This document shows positions 6,302-12,729 of a stretch of 12,729 nt of DNA, piece by piece (the first letter of the stretch is position 1; each line of letters opens with the position of its first letter). The DNA is from Chamaesiphon sp. (GTDB lineage Bacteria; Cyanobacteriota; Cyanobacteriia; Cyanobacteriales; Chamaesiphonaceae). The notes under the pieces were generated by a model. The model was given only the letters and a program-made list of their open reading frames with translations, made no database searches and was not told the DNA's origin. The translations under genes and the position numbers were made by a program. Where the stretch lies: contig JAGVCD010000030.1 in the NCBI GenBank assembly GCA_020059425.1, forward strand, positions 1 through 12,729. The letters run 5' to 3'.

Positions 6302-6985
6302 ATGTCTAAAGCAGTTATTCTCCTCTCCGGTGGACTCGATTCATCCACTGTTTTGTATCAAGCTCGTCAGGATGGCTATAGTTGCTATGCTCTGTCATTT
6401 GATTATCAACAGCGCCACCAGCGTGAATTGGTGGCCGCTCAAGCTATTGCCAGAGCGGCGCAGGTGACGGAACATCAGGTCATGAGTTTTGACTTGCAAA
6501 GTTGGGGAGGCTCAGCTTTGACCGATCGATCGATCGATTTGCCGACTAACCGCAATTTAGACCAAATGGCCGCCGAAATTCCGGTTACCTATGTCCCCGC
6601 TCGCAATACAATTTTCCTGAGCTTTGCCCTGGCCTACGCTGAAACCATTGGGGCCGAGCGAGTCTATCTTGGCGTAAACGCGCTGGACTATTCCGGCTAT
6701 CCCGACTGTCGCCCAGATTACATTCAAGCCATGCAGACCGTGTTTAGCCTAGGAACTAAACAAGGACGAGAGGGGCAACCAATTACCATTGAGGCTCCTC
6801 TAATTCAACTACGCAAAACCGAAATTATCCAGCTGGGCAACCAGTTAGGAGTGCCCTGGGCAGATACTTGGTCTTGCTATAGCGGTGCTGAGCAAGCCTG
6901 TGGAGTCTGTGATTCCTGTCAGCTAAGGCTGGCGGCCTTTGCTGAACTGGGATTGTCAGACCCTGTACCTTACGCCCCGCGATGA
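6302..6985 (+). CDS. queC: 7-cyano-7-deazaguanine synthase QueC
   Basis: QueC converts 7-carboxy-7-deazaguanine to preQ0 with ATP and ammonia, a step in queuosine tRNA modification; preQ0 can also feed DNA modification and secondary products. The 227-residue length is typical. The ATP-pyrophosphatase PP-loop SGGLDSS is at 9-15. YVPARNTIFLSFALAYAE (about 97-114) and LGVNALDYSGYPDCRPDY (about 123-140) are family blocks. The C-terminal zinc-binding cysteines are Cys192, 200, 203 and 206, in CYSGAEQACGVCDSCQ. The gene stands alone, without queD, queE or queF. The ATG at 6302 gives the expected MSKAVILLSGG start but has no clear Shine-Dalgarno site. Its last 16 bases overlap the convergent CNNM gene. 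A short tandem CGAT tract (6523-6538) falls inside it and encodes DRSID. Confidence 0.96.
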   Translation: MSKAVILLSGGLDSSTVLYQARQDGYSCYALSFDYQQRHQRELVAAQAIARAAQVTEHQVMSFDLQSWGGSALTDRSIDLPTNRNLDQMAAEIPVTYVPARNTIFLSFALAYAETIGAERVYLGVNALDYSGYPDCRPDYIQAMQTVFSLGTKQGREGQPITIEAPLIQLRKTEIIQLGNQLGVPWADTWSCYSGAEQACGVCDSCQLRLAAFAELGLSDPVPYAPR

Positions 6986-8292
6986 ATCCGTACTCGATCG
7001 AGCCGGGTACCATCAGTGAGTACGACAGTGAGGTCGAGGTTTTGATATTTTAAGGGTTCCCCAATTTTGGGCATTTGTTGCCATCTATACATCAAAAATC
7101 CGCCCAGCGTCTGATACTCATCCGCCAGCGGCAAATTTATTTGCAAGCTATTGTTCAACTCAGTGATACTGATTTGAGCCTGCACCAAAAAAGTATCTTT
7201 GCCCGCCGGAAGAATCGGATTGGGTTTTGGATAATCTTCTTTTTGTTCGCCTAAAATTTTGGCAATGACATCCTTGCGAGTCAACAAGCCCACAATACCG
7301 CCATATTCATCCACGACGATCGACATCGCTGTGCCAGAAGCTTGCATTTGCAAAACTAATTCATCGATCGAAGTCGCCTCTGGGACAAAAACTGGCGGTC
7401 TAATCCAAGTTTTAATGGGGCTATCTAAACTGATTCGGCCAGCAGCTAAGGGCTTAGCCAAATCTCGAAAATGAATAATCCCAATAATTTCATCGGTAGA
7501 AATGCCTGTGACTGGATAACGCGAGAAATTGGTTTGCGCTACTTGCTCCATCACCTGCCGCCAAGTAGCCGTTGCTGGCACCGTTGTCATGCGTGGTCTG
7601 GGAACCATTACCTCCGCTACATTGACGGTATTCAGGGCAAAAATTTTGCTGATGATTTTGCGTTGATTAGTTTCTAGCCCAATAGATTCTCGATCGGTCG
7701 CAATCATCAACTGCAATTCTTGAGAAGATACCCGGTGACGCATGGGATCCGTATCTTTAATCCCAAAAAGCCATAAAATAATATTAGTTGATTGGTTTAA
7801 TACCCAAATTAAAGGTCGAAAAATCCGGGCAATGGTGAGGCTGGGAGCACCCAGTATCCGTGCTAATCGCTCAGCATAAAGTAGAGCAATTGATTTAGGA
7901 ATTAATTCTCCCAACACAATTTGCAAATAAGCCAGTAGTGAAAAAGTCAGCACAATGGCTACAGAATGAGCGACATAAATACCGCCGAACCAATTATTTA
8001 AGAATGGTGCAATAAATTGAACAACAGCTCGTTCTCCAATCCAGCCCAAAGCCAAACTAGAAAGAGTAATACCTAGTTGAGTTGTAGATAATAGTTGGTC
8101 GAGCTGTTCATGCAATTTCTGAACAGAGCGTGCCCGCAGGTCACCACTAGCAACTAACTGATTAATACGTGACCGGCGCACAGAAACCACCGCAAATTCT
8201 GCCGTCACAAAGAAAGCATTAATTGCAATAAGCAAGAAAATTACCGCCAACCGGGGAGCAATTTCTTGCAGGGAGGAATTTACAGTCCCCAT
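6970..8292 (-). CDS. CNNM/HlyC-CorC family transmembrane CBS-domain protein
   Basis: A 440-residue inner-membrane protein of the DUF21-CBS-CorC/HlyC type, often annotated hemolysin (TlyC-like); characterised relatives move Mg2+ or Co2+. The N-terminal CNNM domain spans about 10-190, with hydrophobic segments near 13-36, 70-92, 107-130 and 150-178, and contains the family motif GELIPKSIA (128-136). Two CBS repeats, the nucleotide-sensing module, run from about 225 to 350 with MVPRPRM (229-235), SRYPV (257-261), VVDEYGG (326-332) and GLLTRKD (335-341). The CorC_HlyC C-terminal domain follows at about 363-438 with DEYQTLGGFLM (391-401). The start is the ATG at 8290-8292. It lies 72 bases downstream of the membrane-anchored gene at 8365, with no terminator seen between them, so they may form an operon. 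The 3' end overlaps queC. Confidence 0.93.
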   Translation of the reverse strand: MGTVNSSLQEIAPRLAVIFLLIAINAFFVTAEFAVVSVRRSRINQLVASGDLRARSVQKLHEQLDQLLSTTQLGITLSSLALGWIGERAVVQFIAPFLNNWFGGIYVAHSVAIVLTFSLLAYLQIVLGELIPKSIALLYAERLARILGAPSLTIARIFRPLIWVLNQSTNIILWLFGIKDTDPMRHRVSSQELQLMIATDRESIGLETNQRKIISKIFALNTVNVAEVMVPRPRMTTVPATATWRQVMEQVAQTNFSRYPVTGISTDEIIGIIHFRDLAKPLAAGRISLDSPIKTWIRPPVFVPEATSIDELVLQMQASGTAMSIVVDEYGGIVGLLTRKDVIAKILGEQKEDYPKPNPILPAGKDTFLVQAQISITELNNSLQINLPLADEYQTLGGFLMYRWQQMPKIGEPLKYQNLDLTVVLTDGTRLDRVRIHRGA

Positions 8293-8364
8293 TTTAGTAT
8301 CGAGATCCTCGGTTAAATCAACTATAACGAATGCAATTAAACAAACCAGGACTGTGCTTCATTG

Positions 8365-9249
8365 CTAGTTTAGGGGATTGGCTGAAGAGCTAGGTTTTAC
8401 GGAACGTTTGGGTGGTGGCTTAGGTTGTTCTGAATTAAGATTTGATTGGGCTCTGACTCTAGACTGTGGTCGATTCACTCTTGCCCTTCTAGGAGCACCA
8501 GTACCTTGATCGGCATTGCCACCAGCATTATCATTCTTAGGCTGGTCTTCTTTTTCTTCAACTGTATCGAGCTGACCATCCGGAATATTGATTTTGACCG
8601 TCGGTTCCACTGGAATATTGGCTAAGTCTAATCCAAGCTTTCGATCGACATCGGTTAAATGCAAGGTAATAGTTTTGGCCTTAGCCACAGCAGTTTTAGG
8701 CACAGTCACTTTTAAGACCACATCTTTACCATTGGCCGCTAGCGTTTGGGGTAACCCTGTAGAACTAACCACAATCGGCTTATTTTGGTCGTCACTCGCG
8801 GTTAGTACTCCTTGATTGAATTTAGCTGCTTGCCCACCCTGGTTACGCAAAGTCATATCGAGCTTGAGATTAAGACCTTCTGGCTTCACCGACTTCACCA
8901 ACATCACAATCCCTTGGTCTTTGCTTTCGATCGGAAAGACCGCTGTTGGTTTATCTTTATTCGCAAACTTATCAGGCTTGTCGTCAGCTCCACCCTTAAT
9001 GCCCATTAATTTCTGAGCGTTAGCCACCAGATCTTTTTCACTTAAGATTTCTGCCCCTCGGGTTTTGGGGTTTTGGTCAGCGGCCTCTTTGTTATTAAGA
9101 CGAATGTCTGGTTGGGTAACCCCTTTGAGAGCAGCGTGACCAAGAGTAAATCCCACAATACCGCTGAAGATGCCTGCCCCCAGCATCAAGACCAATAACA
9201 TACTAGTCATTAACAGTGCGCGATCTCGTTGGAGGTGCTTCAGCTTCAT
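8365..9249 (-). CDS. Unrecognised membrane-anchored protein with basic, Pro-rich tail
   Basis: I do not recognise this 294-residue protein. The N-terminus (MKLKHLQRDRALL) is basic and followed by one hydrophobic segment at about 12-41, which suggests a signal anchor with the rest outside the cytoplasm. Residues about 50-110 are Lys/Asp-rich and hydrophilic. About 105-225 has alternating beta-type sequence (GIVMLVKSV, LNLKLDMTLRNQGG, VVLKVTVP, KTITLHLTDVD), which may be an immunoglobulin-like or other all-beta domain. From about 230 to the end the chain is low complexity, first acidic and Asn/Gly-rich (EEKEDQPKNDNAGGN), then Arg/Pro/Ser-rich. The plan fits an envelope protein with a disordered tail. 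It may be co-transcribed with the downstream CNNM gene. Good codon structure over the full length supports a real gene; the function is unknown. Confidence 0.75.
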   Translation of the reverse strand: MKLKHLQRDRALLMTSMLLVLMLGAGIFSGIVGFTLGHAALKGVTQPDIRLNNKEAADQNPKTRGAEILSEKDLVANAQKLMGIKGGADDKPDKFANKDKPTAVFPIESKDQGIVMLVKSVKPEGLNLKLDMTLRNQGGQAAKFNQGVLTASDDQNKPIVVSSTGLPQTLAANGKDVVLKVTVPKTAVAKAKTITLHLTDVDRKLGLDLANIPVEPTVKINIPDGQLDTVEEKEDQPKNDNAGGNADQGTGAPRRARVNRPQSRVRAQSNLNSEQPKPPPKRSVKPSSSANPLN

Positions 9250-9327
9250 ATATTTATATTTGTCAGAGTAAAACTTACATAATGCCTAATTTTCTATACT
9301 AGTCTACACTTTATTTCTTCCGACTCT

Positions 9328-9345
9328 CAGCGCCGCATCGCTGAA
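9328..9345. repeat. Short inverted repeat beside the psaC terminator
   Basis: TCAGCG (9328-9333) and CGCTGA (9339-9344) form a 6-bp perfect inverted repeat around a six-base centre, just beyond the psaC terminator. It lies between psaC and the promoter region of the next minus-strand gene. No role is evident. Confidence 0.3.
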
Positions 9346-9350
9346 TGCGC

Positions 9351-9382
9351 AAAAAAATTCCCTTGCAGGATAACCGCAGGGG
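9351..9382 (-). terminator. Rho-independent terminator of psaC
   Basis: On the minus strand the arm at 9374-9382 (CCCCTGCGG) pairs with CCTGCAAGGG (9360-9369), with one mismatch, one G-T pair and a GATAA-type loop, and is followed by AATTTTTTT (complement of 9351-9359). It lies 27 bases past the psaC stop and separates psaC from the downstream membrane-anchored gene. Confidence 0.75.
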
Positions 9383-9408
9383 AAAAATAGATAGGCTATT
9401 ACTATAGA

Positions 9409-9738
<330 letters not shown>

Positions 9739-9837
9739 TCACGAAAAGGCCACATAAGTTTAAAGTTTGTAACCTTATCCAAAGCAGCGAGGTCTACATT
9801 ACAATTTGTGTCAGAGTTTCTTTCTGGCAGCATTGAT

Positions 9838-10890
9838 ATGAAAGCACAAGTATTTCGCGGTGTAAATCAACTGAGTTATGAGGATTTACCGATACCAGAA
9901 CTAGCTACTGATGAAGTGCTGGTAGCCGTGCAGGTCGTGGGTTTGTGCCAATCAGATATCAAAAAAATCCGCTATCCTCTCTATGCACCACCCCGAATTT
10001 TTGGTCATGAGACCGCTGGGATTATTTCTCAAGTGGGGGCAGATGTGCAAGATTGGCAGGTGGGGCAACGGGTGGTAGTGATGCATCATATTCCTTGTAT
10101 GCGCTGTGCTTATTGTCTAAACGAAAACTATTCGATGTGTGATGTGTATAAGCAAGTGACTACCACGGCTGGGTTTACTCCCAGTGGTGGTGGCTTTGCT
10201 GACTATGTGAAAGTACCAGGCCATATTGTCCAAAATGGGGGCTTGATTGCGATTCCTGACCAGATTAGCTTTGAGCAGGCAAGTTTTGTAGAACCGACTA
10301 ATTGCTGCTTAAAAGCGGTGAAAAAGGCCAATATCCAAGCGGGTGATACGGTCTTGATTACTGGGGCAGGTCCGATCGGCCTCATGTTTGCCATGTTGGT
10401 GAAATATTTTGGTGGCCGCGCCATTACCACTGATTTAATTCCCAGCCGGGTGGAAAAGGCACTGTCGATCGGTGCCGATGCGGCTTTTTTGGCTACCGAT
10501 CCAGAGTTAACCGATAAAATCCATAAATTAACCGGTGGGCTGGGAGTTGATGTCAGCTTACTAGCGGTTTCTAGCGAAAAGGCTTTTTTCCAGGCGTTGG
10601 ACTGTACGCGCAAAGGGGGCAAGATTTTGTTCTTTGCAGAGTTCCCCGATGAGGTAACCATTCCTATTAATCCGAACGTGTTGTATCAACGGGAAATTGA
10701 CTTAATGGGCAGTTATAGTTCGTCCTTTAGAGTACAAGGATTAGCACAAGATATTGTTTTTAATCACCGGATTGATGTGGACGCGCTGATTAGTGATAAA
10801 TATCATCTGAAGGATTTGGCCGAGGCGGTGGCTCAGGCTTCGGCTCCGACACCAGAAACTTATAAGATTTTAATTTATCCTCAGCTATAG
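9838..10890 (+). CDS. Zinc-dependent medium-chain alcohol/polyol dehydrogenase
   Basis: A 350-residue member of the MDR zinc dehydrogenase family (alcohol, sorbitol and threonine dehydrogenases). The catalytic zinc ligands are Cys37 (GLCQSD), His57-Glu58 (FGHETAG) and Glu152 (VEPTNCC). The structural zinc is bound by Cys87, 90, 93 and 101 (CMRCAYCLNENYSMC). The dinucleotide-binding motif GAGPIGL is at 176-182. An acidic residue in TTDL (Asp199), at the end of the second Rossmann strand, favours NAD over NADP. The substrate cannot be read from the sequence; sorbitol/threonine-type enzymes are closest in motif style. The ATG at 9838 gives a typical MKAQVF start; an in-frame GTG at 9808 would add ten residues (VSEFLSGSID) and cannot be excluded. 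No pathway partners are adjacent: psaC lies upstream in divergent orientation and nadA follows 175 bases downstream. Confidence 0.88.
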   Translation: MKAQVFRGVNQLSYEDLPIPELATDEVLVAVQVVGLCQSDIKKIRYPLYAPPRIFGHETAGIISQVGADVQDWQVGQRVVVMHHIPCMRCAYCLNENYSMCDVYKQVTTTAGFTPSGGGFADYVKVPGHIVQNGGLIAIPDQISFEQASFVEPTNCCLKAVKKANIQAGDTVLITGAGPIGLMFAMLVKYFGGRAITTDLIPSRVEKALSIGADAAFLATDPELTDKIHKLTGGLGVDVSLLAVSSEKAFFQALDCTRKGGKILFFAEFPDEVTIPINPNVLYQREIDLMGSYSSSFRVQGLAQDIVFNHRIDVDALISDKYHLKDLAEAVAQASAPTPETYKILIYPQL

Positions 10891-10911
10891 ATTTGATGAT
10901 GAAAGAACCAG

Positions 10912-10939
10912 GGATTTGGGAGTTCTGACCCTCAAATAC
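10912..10939 (+). terminator. Weak hairpin after the dehydrogenase gene
   Basis: ATTTG (about 10915-10919) can pair with CAAAT (about 10933-10937), with a few more imperfect pairs inside, about 25 bases past the dehydrogenase stop. There is no following T-run, so this is at best a weak terminator or an RNA 3'-end stabiliser. Confidence 0.2.
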
Positions 10940-10945
10940 ACATCC

Positions 10946-10976
10946 CGTTCGTGCAGCGTTAGCGTTTCCGCTAGGA
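10946..10976. repeat. GC-rich hairpin resembling dispersed cyanobacterial repeats
   Basis: CGTTCGTGCAGCGTTAGCG followed by TTTCCGCTAGG contrasts with its AT-rich surroundings. TAGCG (10960-10964) and CGCTA (10969-10973) make a 5-bp stem with a TTTC loop on the plus strand and a GAAA (GNRA) loop on the minus strand. The style is reminiscent of short dispersed GCGTTAGCG-type repeats common between cyanobacterial genes. Only one copy is visible here. Confidence 0.35.
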
Positions 10977-11006
10977 AAAAATCAGGTTGATTAGAACTGA
11001 TTCTTA

Positions 11007-11035
11007 TTCTGGATTTTGGTAATATCTACTATAAT
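11007..11035 (+). promoter_or_regulatory. Candidate nadA promoter
   Basis: A perfect TATAAT at 11030-11035 lies 30 bases upstream of the nadA ATG, implying a very short leader. A poor -35 (TTCTGG, 11007-11012) is spaced 17 bases away. The -10 box sits between two arms of an inverted repeat (TTATTCT at 11004-11010, AGAATAA at 11038-11044), a layout that would suit a repressor operator. Confidence 0.45.
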
Positions 11036-11065
11036 TAAGAATAATGATTTTGCCATCCATCAGCC

Positions 11066-12022
11066 ATGTTTGTTACCAACCGCCCAATTAGCCAAATTCC
11101 CACTGATTTAGTCGGTGCGATTCAAGAACTCAAGCAAGAACTCAATGCGGTGATCTTGGCTCACTATTACCAAGAGTCGGAAATTCAAGATATTGCCGAC
11201 TTTATTGGTGATTCCTTAGAGCTATCCCGGCGAGCAGCGGACACGACTGCTGATGTAATTTTATTTGCAGGGGTACATTTCATGGCCGAAACGGCTAAGA
11301 TTCTGAATCCGCATAAGCTGGTGTTATTGCCGGATTTAGAGGCTGGTTGTTCCTTGGCCGATAGCTGTCCACCGGACAAATTTGCCGCTTTTAAAGCGCA
11401 ATACCCGGATCATTTAGTGATTTCTTATATCAATTGCAGCGCCGATATTAAAGCCCTTAGTGACATCATTTGCACTAGCTCGAATGCCGTGAAAATTGTG
11501 CAGCAAATTCCTCCAGAGCAAGGCATTATTTTTGCGCCCGATCGCAATTTAGGGCGTTATGTAGCTCAGCAAGCCGGACGAGATTTAGTCCTGTGGCAGG
11601 GGAGCTGTATTGTCCATGAAACTTTCTCGGAAAAGAGGTTGGTACAGTTGAAAATTCAACATCCCAGCGCCGCTGTGATTGCCCACCCGGAGTGCGAAGA
11701 ACCAGTGTTGCGTCACGCTGACTTTATTGGTTCTACCAGTGCGCTCTTGAAATTTACTCAGCAAGCAGATTATCAAAGTTTTATTGTGGTCACTGAACCC
11801 GGCATTATTCACCAAATGCAGAAGGCCAGACCCGATAAAGAATATATCCCCGCGCCCCCAGATGCCAACAATTGCAACTGCAATGAATGCCCCTATATGC
11901 GCCTCAATACCCTCGAAAAGGTATATTTGGCACTGCGCGATCGATCACCAGAAATTACAATGCCCAGTACTGTTCAGCAATTAGCCCTGAAACCGATGCA
12001 AAAAATGTTGGAGATGAGTTAA
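11066..12022 (+). CDS. nadA: Quinolinate synthase A
   Basis: NadA condenses iminoaspartate (from NadB) with dihydroxyacetone phosphate to form quinolinate, the second step of de novo NAD synthesis, using a [4Fe-4S] cluster. The 318-residue product has the family blocks ILAHYYQ (30-36), [13 protein letters not shown] (43-55), [14 protein letters not shown] (67-80), [13 protein letters not shown] (90-102), [10 protein letters not shown] (157-166), HPECEEPV (207-214) and CNCNECPYM (270-278). By alignment with the known enzyme the cluster ligands should be Cys95, Cys181 and Cys275, leaving the fourth iron open for substrate. The ATG at 11066 gives a normal N-terminus; no Shine-Dalgarno site is evident. 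nadB and nadC are not nearby. The gene is convergent with the sigma-like gene, with 32 bases between the stops. Confidence 0.96.
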   Translation: MFVTNRPISQIPTDLVGAIQELKQELNAVILAHYYQESEIQDIADFIGDSLELSRRAADTTADVILFAGVHFMAETAKILNPHKLVLLPDLEAGCSLADSCPPDKFAAFKAQYPDHLVISYINCSADIKALSDIICTSSNAVKIVQQIPPEQGIIFAPDRNLGRYVAQQAGRDLVLWQGSCIVHETFSEKRLVQLKIQHPSAAVIAHPECEEPVLRHADFIGSTSALLKFTQQADYQSFIVVTEPGIIHQMQKARPDKEYIPAPPDANNCNCNECPYMRLNTLEKVYLALRDRSPEITMPSTVQQLALKPMQKMLEMS

Positions 12023-12054
12023 CGGCAGAGGATTTGAGAATTAGCCCACACCAA

Positions 12055-12720
12055 CTAGCGTTTTACTGAGCCGCGATTAATAACATCACCAGAGGTATTG
12101 ATATCAAAATCTAGCGCTGCTGATTCTCCATAGATTTCTTGGAGATCGATCGGCAGGGTTTTTTCAAAATCCTTGCGACTCTCCGTCAAATACAAAAGTA
12201 GATCGCTCTCCTCCACTTGTTCTCCATCTGATCTTAAATGGCTAACAATTTGAGATGCTGGCCAATGCCAATGGTTGTCCATCATAAATAACAACCGCAA
12301 CAGGGGTTGCATCAAGTTGAGCGATCGCTGGACATAACAAAGCAGAGGAGGCGATCCAGTGACTAGCCGATAATGAATTTTCTCAACCGGCGGCGGCTGA
12401 AAGTTATCTAAAAAGTTACCAGCCACATCTACTACCCAATTTTGCCAGACAATATTATTTATATGGTGCTCATCCAGCTGTTGAATCCGTTCAAACATAT
12501 GCTGCCAAGCTTTAGCAAATGTATATTCTGCTTGCACCGGGGAACTGGCTACATGCTGGAAAAGGCTGTAAGTAACAGCACTATAACGACAGAAAAAAGC
12601 CGTGAAAAATTTAGCTTGATCCATTTCTTGGCAACAGCCTTGAATCAATTCAGCATCACTGGCAGATTGTAGGGCGCGAATCAATTGATGATCGGCTTCA
12701 ATGAAATGTGGTATTTGCAC
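12055..12720 (-). CDS. Divergent ECF-sigma-like protein (start may lie beyond the window)
   Basis: A 221-residue protein, at least, that I cannot name. Its plan resembles an extracytoplasmic-function sigma factor. Residues about 23-80 (DAELIQGCCQ, AFFCRYSAVTYSLFQHV, AKAWQHMFERIQQL) resemble sigma region 2. Residues about 125-196 (MQPLLRLLFMMDNHWHWPAS, QIVSHLRSDGEQVEESDL, ESRKDFEKTLPIDLQEIY) resemble the helix-turn-helix of region 4. The match is loose, with PPPVEKIHY and two Trp-rich stretches between the two parts, so this may be a cyanobacteria-specific sigma-like regulator that no longer acts as a sigma factor. The first codon taken is GTG at 12718-12720. The frame is still open to the window end and no Shine-Dalgarno site is seen, so the true start may lie further upstream. 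Confidence 0.55.
   Translation of the reverse strand: MQIPHFIEADHQLIRALQSASDAELIQGCCQEMDQAKFFTAFFCRYSAVTYSLFQHVASSPVQAEYTFAKAWQHMFERIQQLDEHHINNIVWQNWVVDVAGNFLDNFQPPPVEKIHYRLVTGSPPLLCYVQRSLNLMQPLLRLLFMMDNHWHWPASQIVSHLRSDGEQVEESDLLLYLTESRKDFEKTLPIDLQEIYGESAALDFDINTSGDVINRGSVKR
12321..12328. repeat. HIP1 octamer GCGATCGC
   Basis: Perfect HIP1 palindrome inside the ECF-sigma-like gene. Confidence 0.8.
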
Positions 12721-12729
12721 AGGTTGGCA

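Noticed and set aside
10203..10661. 152-codon minus-strand frame inside the dehydrogenase gene
   Set aside because: Antisense shadow of a gene with complete zinc and nucleotide-binding motifs.

Overview
The window is chromosomal DNA of a cyanobacterium. The decisive marker is psaC (9409-9654, minus), the photosystem I iron-sulfur subunit. Support comes from ndhM (the NDH-1 subunit M of cyanobacteria and plastids), an xisI-family gene, three GCGATCGC (HIP1) octamers at 1244-1251, 2738-2745 and 12321-12328, and weak or absent Shine-Dalgarno sites. The genus cannot be fixed from the sequence alone. Base composition and gene style look uniform, and I see no insertion sequence, prophage, CRISPR array, tRNA or rRNA.

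Layout. 1-483 (minus): N-terminal 161 codons of cbiM, the cobalt-transport membrane subunit, cut by the window edge. 484-1151: a long non-coding stretch with a cobalamin riboswitch for cbiM (about 603-718), a structured block just upstream of it (728-778), and a doubtful 41-codon ORF (965-1090). 1152-1493 (minus): ndhM. It is divergent from a two-gene plus-strand operon: a soluble histidine kinase (1637-2899) whose stop overlaps the start of an AarF/ABC1/UbiB-type kinase (2899-4590). 4592-4927 (minus): an orphan xisI, one base from the end of the ABC1 gene. 5017-6081 (minus): a Gfo/Idh/MocA sugar dehydrogenase with a clear terminator. 6302-6985 (plus): queC, overlapping the tail of a CNNM/CorC-type CBS membrane protein (6970-8292, minus). 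8365-9249 (minus): an unrecognised membrane-anchored protein, possibly co-transcribed with the CNNM gene. 9409-9654 (minus): psaC with its own terminator. 9838-10890 (plus): a zinc-dependent medium-chain dehydrogenase. 11066-12022 (plus): nadA. 12055-12720 (minus): a divergent ECF-sigma-like protein, possibly continuing past the window edge.

How the genes relate. Most are single housekeeping units for photosynthesis and respiration (psaC, ndhM), cofactors (cbiM with its B12 switch, nadA), tRNA modification (queC) and envelope sugars (Gfo/Idh). There is no obvious defence island or biosynthetic cluster. The parts that depart from routine are the translationally coupled histidine kinase-ABC1 kinase pair, the xisI without xisH, an inverted repeat that could sequester the core of the B12 riboswitch, an inverted repeat bracketing the putative nadA promoter, and the sigma-like protein. 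I do not see convincing evidence of a wholly new system.
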